This document shows positions 6,319 to 13,375 of a stretch of DNA of 32,605 nt, one piece after another. Source of the stretch: a virus; the IMG/VR virus record IMGVR_UViG_3300045256_000662, positions 1-32,605 of that record; one strand, 5' to 3'. A program made the translations under genes and the position numbers. Each line of letters begins with the position of its first letter. The first letter of the stretch is position 1. The notes beneath the pieces are model-generated. The model had not been told where the DNA came from, searched no databases, and saw nothing but the letters and a program-made list of their open reading frames with translations.

Positions 6319-8187
6319 TCAGTCGTGCAGAGCGGCGCGGCGTTCCGATTCCGCCGCGCGCATCGATCGCTGAAGCGCCTGTTCGACTGCAGCGCCGATT
6401 GCGTTCGGATCACCGCCGCCGGAGACGGTGATGTTGATCGGCGCGTTCACCGTCATTGCACCGCCGTTCACCGTGCGTGCGGTCGCGTTGTCGTTCGCCG
6501 CCGCCGGGCGCATCAAGGGCGTGGGGCGCTCAGCGGGGCGCGGCCCGAAAAGCCCCGTCGCCGGCGAAGCGCCCGCCACCAAGCCCGGCGTCGCGGCAAC
6601 CGGGGCCGACGGGCCGACGGGCGGCCGCACCGCATCCGTGGCCGCTTTGGCGGGGTTTACGGCAAGGTTTCGCAGCCAGCTCGCTACGCGCTCCCATGCC
6701 GCGACCATCCCGCGCCAGAGGCTGCCGATGATGCCCGCCCCGATCTCGCCCAGGTCGAGCGATTGCAGCCATGCGACGCCGGCTGTGAACGCGTCGCGGA
6801 TGCCCGTCCACACGCCGACCGCTTCGGCGACCGTCGCGCGCCAGCGCGCGGTGAATGCGTCGGCGATGCTGCCGGCGGCCGCCACCAAGCCGCCCCAGGC
6901 CCATGCGATAAAGCGCTCGATGCCGGTCGTGATCTGATCCCAGACGCCGGCGAAGAAGCCCGCGATACTGCCCCAGTTGCGGTAGATCAGATAGCCCGCG
7001 GCGGCGATCGCGGCGACGCCGGCGATGAACCACCCGATTGGGGTTGCCGCCAGCGCGATGCCAAGCTGCGTGAAAGCGAGCGTGAGCGCCGCCAGCGCCG
7101 TAACCACCGGGCCCAGGATCACTGCTGCGATCGCGATCATGGCCGCGTTGAAGGGCCCGCCGACCATAGCGGAAAGGCGATCGAGAAAGGCGACGCCGGC
7201 CTGCACGCGCTCCCACAACGCCGCCAGCCGCTTTCGCGCTTCGCTCGTCGGATCGAGAAGCGAGCGCACGGCGGCAGCCGCCCTGCCCGCCCATTCGGCA
7301 AGGCGCGCGCGGATGGCATCGGCATTGGCGAGAACAAGCGAGCGCATCGTCTCGACAAGCTCATTCGCCACGGGCATCAGCGCCGATCCGACCATCAGCC
7401 GGAAGCCGTTGAAGATCGCCATCAGCCGGCTGATGTTGTCGTTCAGCGTATCGGCGGCGGACGCGGTATCTTTGCCGAGCACGCCGCCGATGCGGTCCAG
7501 CTCGTCGCCGTACGCGCGCAGCGCACTGCCGCCCTCGTTCAGCAGCGGGATCAGGTCCGAGCCGGAGCGGCCGAACAGGCGGAGCGCAATCGCGGTCTTC
7601 GCCGGCCCGTCGGGCATCTTCTGAAAACGATCGGCGATGTCCTGCAGCAGCGTTTCGGTCGGCTTGATCTGGCCGCGCGCATCGCGCAGCCCGACGCCGA
7701 TCGAGGCAAAGGCCGCCGCTTGCTCTTTTCCTCCCCGAGCCGCTTGCGTGAGGTTCTTGCTGAAGATCTTCAGCGCGGTGTCGAGTCCCTCATGGGATAC
7801 GTTCGCGATGCCCGCCGCATACGCCAGGCGCTGATACGCTTCGACGGCGACGCCGACCTTCTGTGCCGCGTTGAAAACGCTCTCGCCGGTATCGGCCGTC
7901 GTCTTCACCAGAGCGAGGAGAGCGCCGGCACCTGCGGTCGCCATCAGCGAAAACTGCGTGACCGCCCCGGCGGCCGCGCTCGCCACGCCCGCGACTCCGC
8001 TCGCGACCCCGGCGACGGCCGTACGCAGCCGCGGCAGCCCGAGCGCTTTGTCGAGTTCGACGAACGAGGAGCGCAGGCGGCGCACCGGCGCTTGAATACG
8101 GTCGATTCTGTCGTTCAGCGCCTTGAGCGGCGCGGTGATGCGATCGAGCGCACCGATGACGACTTCGACGCCGGGGACCTTCGTCAT
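6319..8187 (-). CDS. T: Tail tape measure protein
   Basis: A 622-aa protein that would set tail length and span the tube lumen. The N-terminus (VEVVIGALDRITAPLKALNDRID) and the following Ala-rich helical region are typical. Residues about 345-410 are strongly hydrophobic (GPVVTALAALTLAF, GWFIAGVAAIAAAGYLIY), likely the membrane-active part, followed by a Trp-rich segment with NWGSIAGFFAGVW that is common in Mu/P2-type tape measures. P2 gpT is 815 aa, so the tail should be shorter. It starts just after the E' stop and immediately precedes U. Confidence 0.93.
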   Translation of the reverse strand: MTKVPGVEVVIGALDRITAPLKALNDRIDRIQAPVRRLRSSFVELDKALGLPRLRTAVAGVASGVAGVASAAAGAVTQFSLMATAGAGALLALVKTTADTGESVFNAAQKVGVAVEAYQRLAYAAGIANVSHEGLDTALKIFSKNLTQAARGGKEQAAAFASIGVGLRDARGQIKPTETLLQDIADRFQKMPDGPAKTAIALRLFGRSGSDLIPLLNEGGSALRAYGDELDRIGGVLGKDTASAADTLNDNISRLMAIFNGFRLMVGSALMPVANELVETMRSLVLANADAIRARLAEWAGRAAAAVRSLLDPTSEARKRLAALWERVQAGVAFLDRLSAMVGGPFNAAMIAIAAVILGPVVTALAALTLAFTQLGIALAATPIGWFIAGVAAIAAAGYLIYRNWGSIAGFFAGVWDQITTGIERFIAWAWGGLVAAAGSIADAFTARWRATVAEAVGVWTGIRDAFTAGVAWLQSLDLGEIGAGIIGSLWRGMVAAWERVASWLRNLAVNPAKAATDAVRPPVGPSAPVAATPGLVAGASPATGLFGPRPAERPTPLMRPAAANDNATARTVNGGAMTVNAPINITVSGGGDPNAIGAAVEQALQRSMRAAESERRAALHD

Positions 8188-8188
8188 T

Positions 8189-8601
8189 TCAAGACCCCTT
8201 CTTCGGGAGCCGCGCTTCGATCTCGCTGCGCCACATGAACAACTCGTCGAGGTCCATCGCGCTGATCTCGGCCGCCGACCAATGGAAGGTCATGGCGATA
8301 TCGGCCATGGCGGAGATCACCGCCGGGCCGATCTGCGCTATGGCTTGGCGAAAGGGGTTGCCCCCATCTGCTTTCCAAGCAGGTCGGCGATCGCCGCGTA
8401 ATCTTCACCGTCGATCGTGTCCACGGCCTCTGGCGGCATCTCGGCGAGGTCGCGGATCATTGCCAGGCTCATTTCGACGGGACCGAGCTTTTCCTTTTCC
8501 CAGCGGCGGAAGTCGCCGGCGCGGAGCCGGCGGAGACTTAGCGTGGTGTAGTGCGTGCCGTTATGTTCGAACGGATGCTTCAGCGTGTACTGCGTCGTCA
8601 T
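8189..8601 (-). CDS. E': E-E' tail assembly chaperone fusion made by -1 frameshift
   Basis: The region below the E stop is open in the frame one base back and encodes about 50 residues rich in GpE' features (ADIAMTFHWSAAEISAMDLDELFMWR), ending at 8189-8191. It has no well-placed start of its own. The slippery heptamer C CCT TTC (8356-8350 on the minus strand) fits X XXY YYZ exactly in the E frame, four codons before the E stop. Slipping back one base would give a 137-aa product: 84 residues of E and 53 of E'. P2 and most long-tailed phages make such a fusion, which with E coats the tape measure during assembly. Confidence 0.88.
8338..8601 (-). CDS. E: Tail assembly chaperone E (short product)
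   Basis: An 87-aa protein (MTTQYTLKHPFEHNGTHYTTL...) of the Mu gp41/P2 gpE tail assembly family: an N-terminal beta part with LSLRRLRAGD, then helical LAMIRDLAEMPPEAVDTID. The ATG at 8601 has GAGGAG upstream; a start at 8613 in the track frame would overlap the tube gene stop and is less likely. It lies between tube and tape measure, where the tail chaperone is always found. It ends at TAG 8338-8340 unless the ribosome shifts at 8350-8356. Confidence 0.9.
   Translation of the reverse strand: MTTQYTLKHPFEHNGTHYTTLSLRRLRAGDFRRWEKEKLGPVEMSLAMIRDLAEMPPEAVDTIDGEDYAAIADLLGKQMGATPFAKP
8350..8356 (-). promoter_or_regulatory. Slippery heptamer CCCTTTC for -1 ribosomal frameshifting
   Basis: On the minus strand the E codons are ACC CCT TTC GCC. 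The heptamer C CCT TTC allows both tRNAs to re-pair as CCC TTT one base back. The new frame continues to 8191. The shift direction and the position near the end of E match the conserved frameshift of phage tail genes. Confidence 0.8.
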
Positions 8602-8609
8602 GGGGCTCC

Positions 8610-9122
8610 TCACGCGCCGATCGCGTTGCGCATCGCCTCAAGCTGGTCGACGCCGTTGACGACGCGGCGCGCGTTTTCGATATCGACCTCGAGCACGTCC
8701 TGGCCGCCGATGTTGAGGCGGTAGTACGAGGCGCGCGCGGTATACGCGATGGGTGCGTTCTGCCCGGCCACCCAGTTTTCGGGCTCGACCGCGCTGATGA
8801 TGCCGCGGACGTAAATGTTGACCGGCTGCACATCGGCGCTGCCGCCGTTCGCGAGCTGGTAGGCCCCTTTGAAGGTGATCGCCGTGCGCGTGTTGCCGTA
8901 CTGGCCGAAGAGCGCGACGATCTCCGGATGCCAATGGCTCAAGGTGAAATTCACCTCGATCGGCTCCATGCCATAGTCGACCGGCAGCGCCATATCGAAT
9001 CCGCCCGGGCGGAAGTCCTCGAGGATCAGGGACAGATTGCCCGGGGTCAGCTCCATCACCTCGCCGAGATAGCCGCGGCCGTCGACGAAGAGGTTGAAGC
9101 CTTTGAGAACGCGGCCTTTCAT
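8610..9122 (-). CDS. FII: Major tail tube protein, P2 FII family
   Basis: A 170-aa protein against 172 aa for P2 FII. The start has AAGGAG upstream. Residues such as GRGYLGEVMELTPGNLSLILEDF near the N-terminus, MALPVDYGMEPIEVNFTLSH in the middle and DVLEVDIENARRVVNGVD near the end are characteristic of this tube family. It polymerises as the inner tube inside the sheath encoded just upstream. Confidence 0.94.
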   Translation of the reverse strand: MKGRVLKGFNLFVDGRGYLGEVMELTPGNLSLILEDFRPGGFDMALPVDYGMEPIEVNFTLSHWHPEIVALFGQYGNTRTAITFKGAYQLANGGSADVQPVNIYVRGIISAVEPENWVAGQNAPIAYTARASYYRLNIGGQDVLEVDIENARRVVNGVDQLEAMRNAIGA

Positions 9123-9137
9123 GGTGTGCTCCTTGGC

Positions 9138-10559
9138 TTAGGCGGCTTCGTCAATGAGTTCCGACAGATAGTCGGGCGTGACGATCGCGCGGAACGTGAT
9201 GCGCTCCGCCACCGGGCTCGGCGTGAAATCGAAGTCGAGGTAAAGGCGGCCGTCGGCGAGCGACTGCGGCGTGTTGAGATCCGGATTCGGCCAGCACTTC
9301 CCGCCGACGATCGCACCGAGGGCAATCAGGCGGCGCAGATAGTCGTTCACGCTCTCGACCACCGCCTCGATGAAGTTGCGCGTGATGTTGCGGTCGACGG
9401 CCCACAGATGCGCGCGCTGCACGCTGTCCATGATCATGTCTGCGGTGCGGCTGTGAGCGAGGAACGCGAAAGCAGGATCCGCGCTCGTCGTGCGGTTGCC
9501 CCACAGGCGGTATCCCTGCTCGCGGATGATGGTCGCGATCTCGTTCTCGTTGAGATAGTTCGCAGTCGTATTCGGGTCGCCCAAGCTGAAATCGATCGGG
9601 CGGCCCATGCCGGTCGTGCCGGTGAGAATGTGGTTCGAAGGCGATACCCAGAAACCTTCCTCGACATCGACCTGTGCGATGAGGCCAGCCACCGCCGCAC
9701 TGGCGGGCATCGCGATCTGCGCGCCCGTGACGCCGTCGATCGTCTTTTCCCAGGGATCGACGATAAAGATTCGGCGGCTGCCCCAGTCGTTGCGATAGGC
9801 GAGCGCATCGGCGTTGTTCGTGTTCGGGCCGTCGGCGACGATGTGAGCGCGCAGCGAGTTCGCCGGCGTCGAAAGAGCCGCCACCACGCCGTTCGCGTTG
9901 CCTCCGGCACGCTGATGCGTATGGCCGGTCGCGATCAGGATTCGCGGCGTCACATCGTGCAGCGCCTGCGCATTCAGCAGCGCATAGACGCCGGTGCGCG
10001 TCGTGCTGCTGCCGATGACCGCGGCTTCGAGAACCTTGCTCGGATCGACCCATGCATAGGCCACGTGCGCTGCGGCGTCGTTGGTCAGCGCGCCACCGGT
10101 AATGACGGTGATCAGGCCCTTGTCAGCGTCGAGCGTGTAATCGGTGCCGACGACGAGCGCAGCCCCGGCCCCGCCCGCCTCTTTCACCACCACTTCGCGT
10201 ACGAAGCGGTGCGGCAGCTGGATCTGCTTGTTCGTGATGGTGCGGTCAGCGCCAGCGACAGCGGTCTTGTGCGTGGCCGGGTCGCAGACGTTGACGACGA
10301 CGACGGTCGCGCCGCCGAAGTCGAAAATGCGCTTGAGCGCTTGCGGAATCGTGAAACCGCTCGAATAGCCGGCCAGGTCGGGCGTGCCGAAGAGTTCGGC
10401 CGCCTGCGTCGGGCTTCCCACGATCAGCACAGGCTCGTTCAAAGCGCCCTTCGGCGCGGTGCCGACAAGGCCGATGACGCTCGAACGCAGCGTGCGGATC
10501 GGTCGCGCGCCTTCCGTGAGCGTAATGACCTCAACGCCGTGCAGAAACTGGTCGCTCAT
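9138..10559 (-). CDS. FI: Contractile tail sheath protein, P2 FI family
   Basis: A 473-aa protein; the ATG is preceded by GCAGGAGTC. It begins FLHGVEVITLTEGARPIRTLRSSVIGLVGTAP, the typical FI opening, and its C-terminal half carries PSNHILTGTTG and the final domain with NITRNFIEAVVESVNDYLRRLIALGAI. P2 FI is 396 aa; the extra length lies mainly at about residues 100-170 (a beta-rich insert around VVKEAGGAGAALVVGTDYTLDADKG), probably a domain on the sheath surface. The sheath shows that this is a contractile-tail phage. Confidence 0.95.
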   Translation of the reverse strand: MSDQFLHGVEVITLTEGARPIRTLRSSVIGLVGTAPKGALNEPVLIVGSPTQAAELFGTPDLAGYSSGFTIPQALKRIFDFGGATVVVVNVCDPATHKTAVAGADRTITNKQIQLPHRFVREVVVKEAGGAGAALVVGTDYTLDADKGLITVITGGALTNDAAAHVAYAWVDPSKVLEAAVIGSSTTRTGVYALLNAQALHDVTPRILIATGHTHQRAGGNANGVVAALSTPANSLRAHIVADGPNTNNADALAYRNDWGSRRIFIVDPWEKTIDGVTGAQIAMPASAAVAGLIAQVDVEEGFWVSPSNHILTGTTGMGRPIDFSLGDPNTTANYLNENEIATIIREQGYRLWGNRTTSADPAFAFLAHSRTADMIMDSVQRAHLWAVDRNITRNFIEAVVESVNDYLRRLIALGAIVGGKCWPNPDLNTPQSLADGRLYLDFDFTPSPVAERITFRAIVTPDYLSELIDEAA

Positions 10560-10574
10560 GTCGGACTCCTGCGG

Positions 10575-10802
10575 TTACAGCCGCGCGTTCGGATACGTAA
10601 GCTCTATGTCCTGAGCCAGGTCGCCTTTCAAGCGCACAGTGTGCACCGGCGGTTTGTCGAAGCCGCCGGCTTCGTTCTTTTCGACGTCGTAGAAATGCAC
10701 TTCGCGCACGACGCCGCCGCCTGGCGCGGCAACGATCTCGGTGACGATGACGGTTTTCACGCCCTCGATTGCGATGCTCATGTTTGTGTAGGTGATGCTC
10801 AC
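10575..10802 (-). CDS. Hypothetical 75-aa protein between fiber genes and sheath
   Basis: The GTG at 10802 overlaps the stop of the preceding gene as GTGA and has GGAGA upstream. The product is beta-rich (MSITYTNMSIAIEGVKTVIVTEIVA, then VREVHFYDVEK and VHTVRLKGD). I do not recognise the family. Position after the fiber genes suggests a fiber accessory, assembly or baseplate-associated factor. An internal ATG at 10781 is an alternative start. Confidence 0.6.
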   Translation of the reverse strand: MSITYTNMSIAIEGVKTVIVTEIVAAPGGGVVREVHFYDVEKNEAGGFDKPPVHTVRLKGDLAQDIELTYPNARL

Positions 10803-11260
10803 AATGCGTTCTCCATCGGCCAAGCGGCGAGCACCGCCTGCACCTCTCCTGAAGTGATGCGGCCCTTGGAAATCAGCGACGCGAAAAAGCCGGTCGGACC
10901 CACCAGCTGCGACGAGGTGCGGCTGATCAGACGTTCCTCAGCGACTTTCAGAAACCCGATGAAATCCGTATCGGCGAGCGTTGCGTTGATCTCGGAAAGC
11001 GTCATGCCGCCCGGGCCCGGCGCGCCGAGCAGAGTCATCAAGCCGACGACGGTCAGCATCTTCGGCACCATGTCCTTAGGCGGCTCGCCGGGATCGTCGA
11101 TGATCTCCCAGCCGTTGACCCACACCGCCTTCTTGCCCAGCGGAATGGTGTCTGGCGGCGGTATGAGGACGGCGTTCGCAGGTCTCGGCTGCCCTTCGGA
11201 AAGCGTGGCCGTCTGCCCGCTGTAGAAGCCCCGCGCGGTGAGAAGATAGGCCGTGGTCAT
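10799..11260 (-). CDS. Hypothetical fiber-associated protein, 153 aa
   Basis: The protein has an N-terminal beta part (AYLLTARGFYSGQTATLSEGQPRP), a Pro-rich middle with AVWVNGWEIIDDPGEPP, and a helical C-terminal half (EINATLADTDFIGFLKVAEERL, GEVQAVLAAWP). The opening and the WVNGWEI stretch resemble segments of small proteins encoded next to tail fibers, including fiber assembly factors, but the match is not firm. It immediately follows the 441-aa fiber gene, so a chaperone or partner of that fiber is the likeliest role. Confidence 0.55.
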   Translation of the reverse strand: MTTAYLLTARGFYSGQTATLSEGQPRPANAVLIPPPDTIPLGKKAVWVNGWEIIDDPGEPPKDMVPKMLTVVGLMTLLGAPGPGGMTLSEINATLADTDFIGFLKVAEERLISRTSSQLVGPTGFFASLISKGRITSGEVQAVLAAWPMENAL

Positions 11261-11261
11261 G

Positions 11262-12587
11262 TCATTTCACCCGAACCATCTTGGTGTAGTTTACGGCCGC
11301 GCTGAGGTTCGGCAGCTGGAATTCCGTGGTCGGATCGTACGGCTTGGGCAGTGCGTAAACACCCGCAGTGCCGACGCCGCGTACAACGCCATCCCGACTG
11401 AAGGCTTCGCCAACTGTAATGCCCGTATACTGCGTGCCGACGCCGCCAGCGCCGAAGCGGATCGTGTTGCCGCCATAGAGAAAGCCGTCCAGCTCCGCGA
11501 ACTGGTTGGCGACCATCGACGTGCGCATGCCGAAGGGCGCGATCGACGCGAGGTTCGAGACCGGTGCGCGCTGCTCGCTGCCGCTTGCGACGCCGTACAG
11601 GAAGCCCTGCACGACAGGCCCGAACGAGCCGGTTTGGAATCCTACGATCGGCCAGTTCGTGGCACCGGTTCCGAGGATATGGGCGCGGACGGTGCCGCCG
11701 TTTGTGGCCCAAAGCACGCCGTCACGAGCAGTGATCTGCTGCGCGCTGATGCCCGTGGTGGTCCAGCTCAGCCCGCCATCATCGCTGTACCAGATCGTGG
11801 ATTGGGCGATGACGCAGAAGATCCGCGTGCCGTCGGCATGCAGATCGCCGATGCTCTGCGTCGGAACGCCGGTCGGATGCGAGCCGCCTGTCCACGAGCC
11901 TGACAGCCCGGTCGCGCTCGATCGGATCGAGTAGTCGCTCGTACCGTCCCACAGCGCGACGCAGAAGCGGTTCGACGTGACGACGCCGGCGACGAGGTAT
12001 CCGCCAAGTCCGCTGCCGACCGGGTTGCCGGTGCCGCTGATCGTGTAGAGAGACTGATTAACTCCGAAATTGAATCCGCTCGGCAGGATCAGGCCGCGGC
12101 AGTACCCGCCCCACAAGCATTGGGCCATCAGGCCGAACGAGCCGATCTGCACGACGGCGGACTCGACCCACGTGGAGAAGTTCGTCGTGCTGAGAAGCCG
12201 AACCGCGGCGTTGCCGCTGCCGTCGTTGTCGGTCACATAAAGGCAGCTGAAGCCGTTCGAATCCGCCCACATGCGCCGCCAATGACGATCGGGGGGGGCC
12301 GCCAGCGCGCTCACCGTCGCAGGACGCGCGCGCAGCAACGTCGGCGTCAGCACGAGCGGCACATGGCCCATGCTCGAAAAGAGTTCGGGATAGGCCGACT
12401 GCAGGACGATGCTGCCGTTCGCGCGCTTCCAATACTCGCTCTCATACCCAGCGCCGTACACATCGCAGGGATAGCCGACGGGCTGGCTCGCTTCACGCGC
12501 CTGCAGCGCGCGGGCCGAAGCTTCGGTCGCTTTAAGGCGCGCAGAAAGAGACTGCGCGATGGTGAGCGCGAATGCTTGAACGATCAT
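11262..12587 (-). CDS. Tail fiber-like protein with BNR/Asp-box beta-propeller features
   Basis: A 441-aa protein. An N-terminal helix (about residues 1-33, SLSARLKATEASARALQA) leads into a segment containing GYPCDVYGAGYESEYW and then a Trp/Gly-rich repeated pattern. The sequence WYSDDGGLSW is a clear Asp-box (SxDxGxxW) of BNR or sialidase-like propellers, and several weaker S-x-W/T turns occur around it. The final residues FQLPNLSAAVNYTKMVRVK are like the C-terminal ends of tail fibers. A glycan-binding or glycosidase function in host recognition is inferred. No catalytic sialidase Arg triad is claimed. Confidence 0.65.
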   Translation of the reverse strand: MIVQAFALTIAQSLSARLKATEASARALQAREASQPVGYPCDVYGAGYESEYWKRANGSIVLQSAYPELFSSMGHVPLVLTPTLLRARPATVSALAAPPDRHWRRMWADSNGFSCLYVTDNDGSGNAAVRLLSTTNFSTWVESAVVQIGSFGLMAQCLWGGYCRGLILPSGFNFGVNQSLYTISGTGNPVGSGLGGYLVAGVVTSNRFCVALWDGTSDYSIRSSATGLSGSWTGGSHPTGVPTQSIGDLHADGTRIFCVIAQSTIWYSDDGGLSWTTTGISAQQITARDGVLWATNGGTVRAHILGTGATNWPIVGFQTGSFGPVVQGFLYGVASGSEQRAPVSNLASIAPFGMRTSMVANQFAELDGFLYGGNTIRFGAGGVGTQYTGITVGEAFSRDGVVRGVGTAGVYALPKPYDPTTEFQLPNLSAAVNYTKMVRVK

Positions 12588-13180
12588 CCGAGCGTGCCCG
12601 TGTGTGTCATGTCTTTGACGCGGCGGCCGAACGTCGGATCGACCTCGTACTCGATCGCGGTAAGGCCGCTCTTGCCGCGCCAGCCCGAAAGGATCTCCAC
12701 GACCTCGCCATCGACCCAGGTAAGGGCGATCGTGAACGGGCTCGCGCCGAGCATGCCGCTCAGACCGGTCAACTCCCCTGTTGACGGATCGTAGCCGAAG
12801 GAAAGCGCGCTCGGGTTGCGAGTCGCCCAGAGGACATCCTCGTTCGCAGCCGCGAAAAATGCGGCGAGCGCGGCTTCCTGCGCCGCCAGCGAAGCCGCAG
12901 CATCCGCTCCGAATTCATCGACGGCATCTTGCGCGCCTTCAAGAACCGCTTCGGCATCGGCGACACGCTCCTGGACCTGGTTGAGGATCGGCCCTACGGT
13001 TTCGTCGATCCGCGCCAAACCGAAGCGCTGCAGCTCTTCGATCGTCGACTCGACGGTACCGCGCTGCTCTTCGAGCTTGTGGAATCGCAGATCGACATCT
13101 TCGAACCGAACATTGAATTCGGCCTCGGACAGCGGCGTCTTGCCGTCCTGAAATCGATAGAGCTGGTCGAAACGGCGCAC
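12584..13180 (-). CDS. Coiled-coil fiber-connecting protein, 198 aa
   Basis: The GTG at 13180 is chosen because GAGGAG, overlapping the stop of the preceding small gene, lies just upstream; the frame is open further but Arg/Ser-rich there. The protein opens RRFDQLYRFQDGKTPLSEAEFN, has a long Ala/Glu-rich coiled coil (about residues 25-110), and ends with a beta part (LTWVDGEVVEILSGWRGKSGLTAIEYEVDP) that looks like a pre-neck or attachment domain. It could trimerise and connect a distal fiber to the baseplate. The stop overlaps the fiber gene start. Confidence 0.6.
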   Translation of the reverse strand: MRRFDQLYRFQDGKTPLSEAEFNVRFEDVDLRFHKLEEQRGTVESTIEELQRFGLARIDETVGPILNQVQERVADAEAVLEGAQDAVDEFGADAAASLAAQEAALAAFFAAANEDVLWATRNPSALSFGYDPSTGELTGLSGMLGASPFTIALTWVDGEVVEILSGWRGKSGLTAIEYEVDPTFGRRVKDMTHTGTLG

Positions 13181-13184
13181 CGGC

Positions 13185-13364
13185 CTACTCCTCGATCGGC
13201 TCGGCCGTCGCGACGATCTCCGCCACCTTGGAAAGCTCCGCACCGAGCACTTCGTACTCGCGGCCGGGAAACACGGGGCGGCCGACGATCGTCGTCCGCT
13301 CCGAGAACTTCGCCCGGTAGAGCTGATCGGCGGCGAAGCCCGCCTTTGCATTGGCCTTGGGCAT
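13185..13364 (-). CDS. Small 59-aa hypothetical protein in the fiber cluster
   Basis: A short frame with ATG at 13364 and AGGGAGAGG upstream, ending at a TAG that sits within the ribosome site of the next gene. The product is MPKANAKAGFAADQLYRAKF followed by VFPGREYEVLGAELSKVAEIV and an acidic end. The tight spacing on both sides (11 and 4 bases) and good ribosome site support it being real. Many P2-like fiber clusters carry such small proteins of unknown role. Confidence 0.65.
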   Translation of the reverse strand: MPKANAKAGFAADQLYRAKFSERTTIVGRPVFPGREYEVLGAELSKVAEIVATAEPIEE

Positions 13365-13375
13365 GATCCTCTCCC

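Noticed and set aside
6307-8238. A 643-codon plus-strand open frame opposite the tape measure gene
   Set aside because: The opposite strand encodes a clear tape measure protein; this translation is Arg/His/Asp-rich without any recognisable domain.
8350-8372. A run of five G residues in E as the slippery site
   Set aside because: In the E frame the run gives GGG GCA, and the second codon would mispair after a -1 slip; CCCTTTC fits exactly.
8235-11225. A 996-codon plus-strand open frame
   Set aside because: It is antisense to the sheath, tube and chaperone genes, has Arg/Asp/Val-rich shadow composition and no ribosome site; long antisense frames are expected in such GC-rich DNA.
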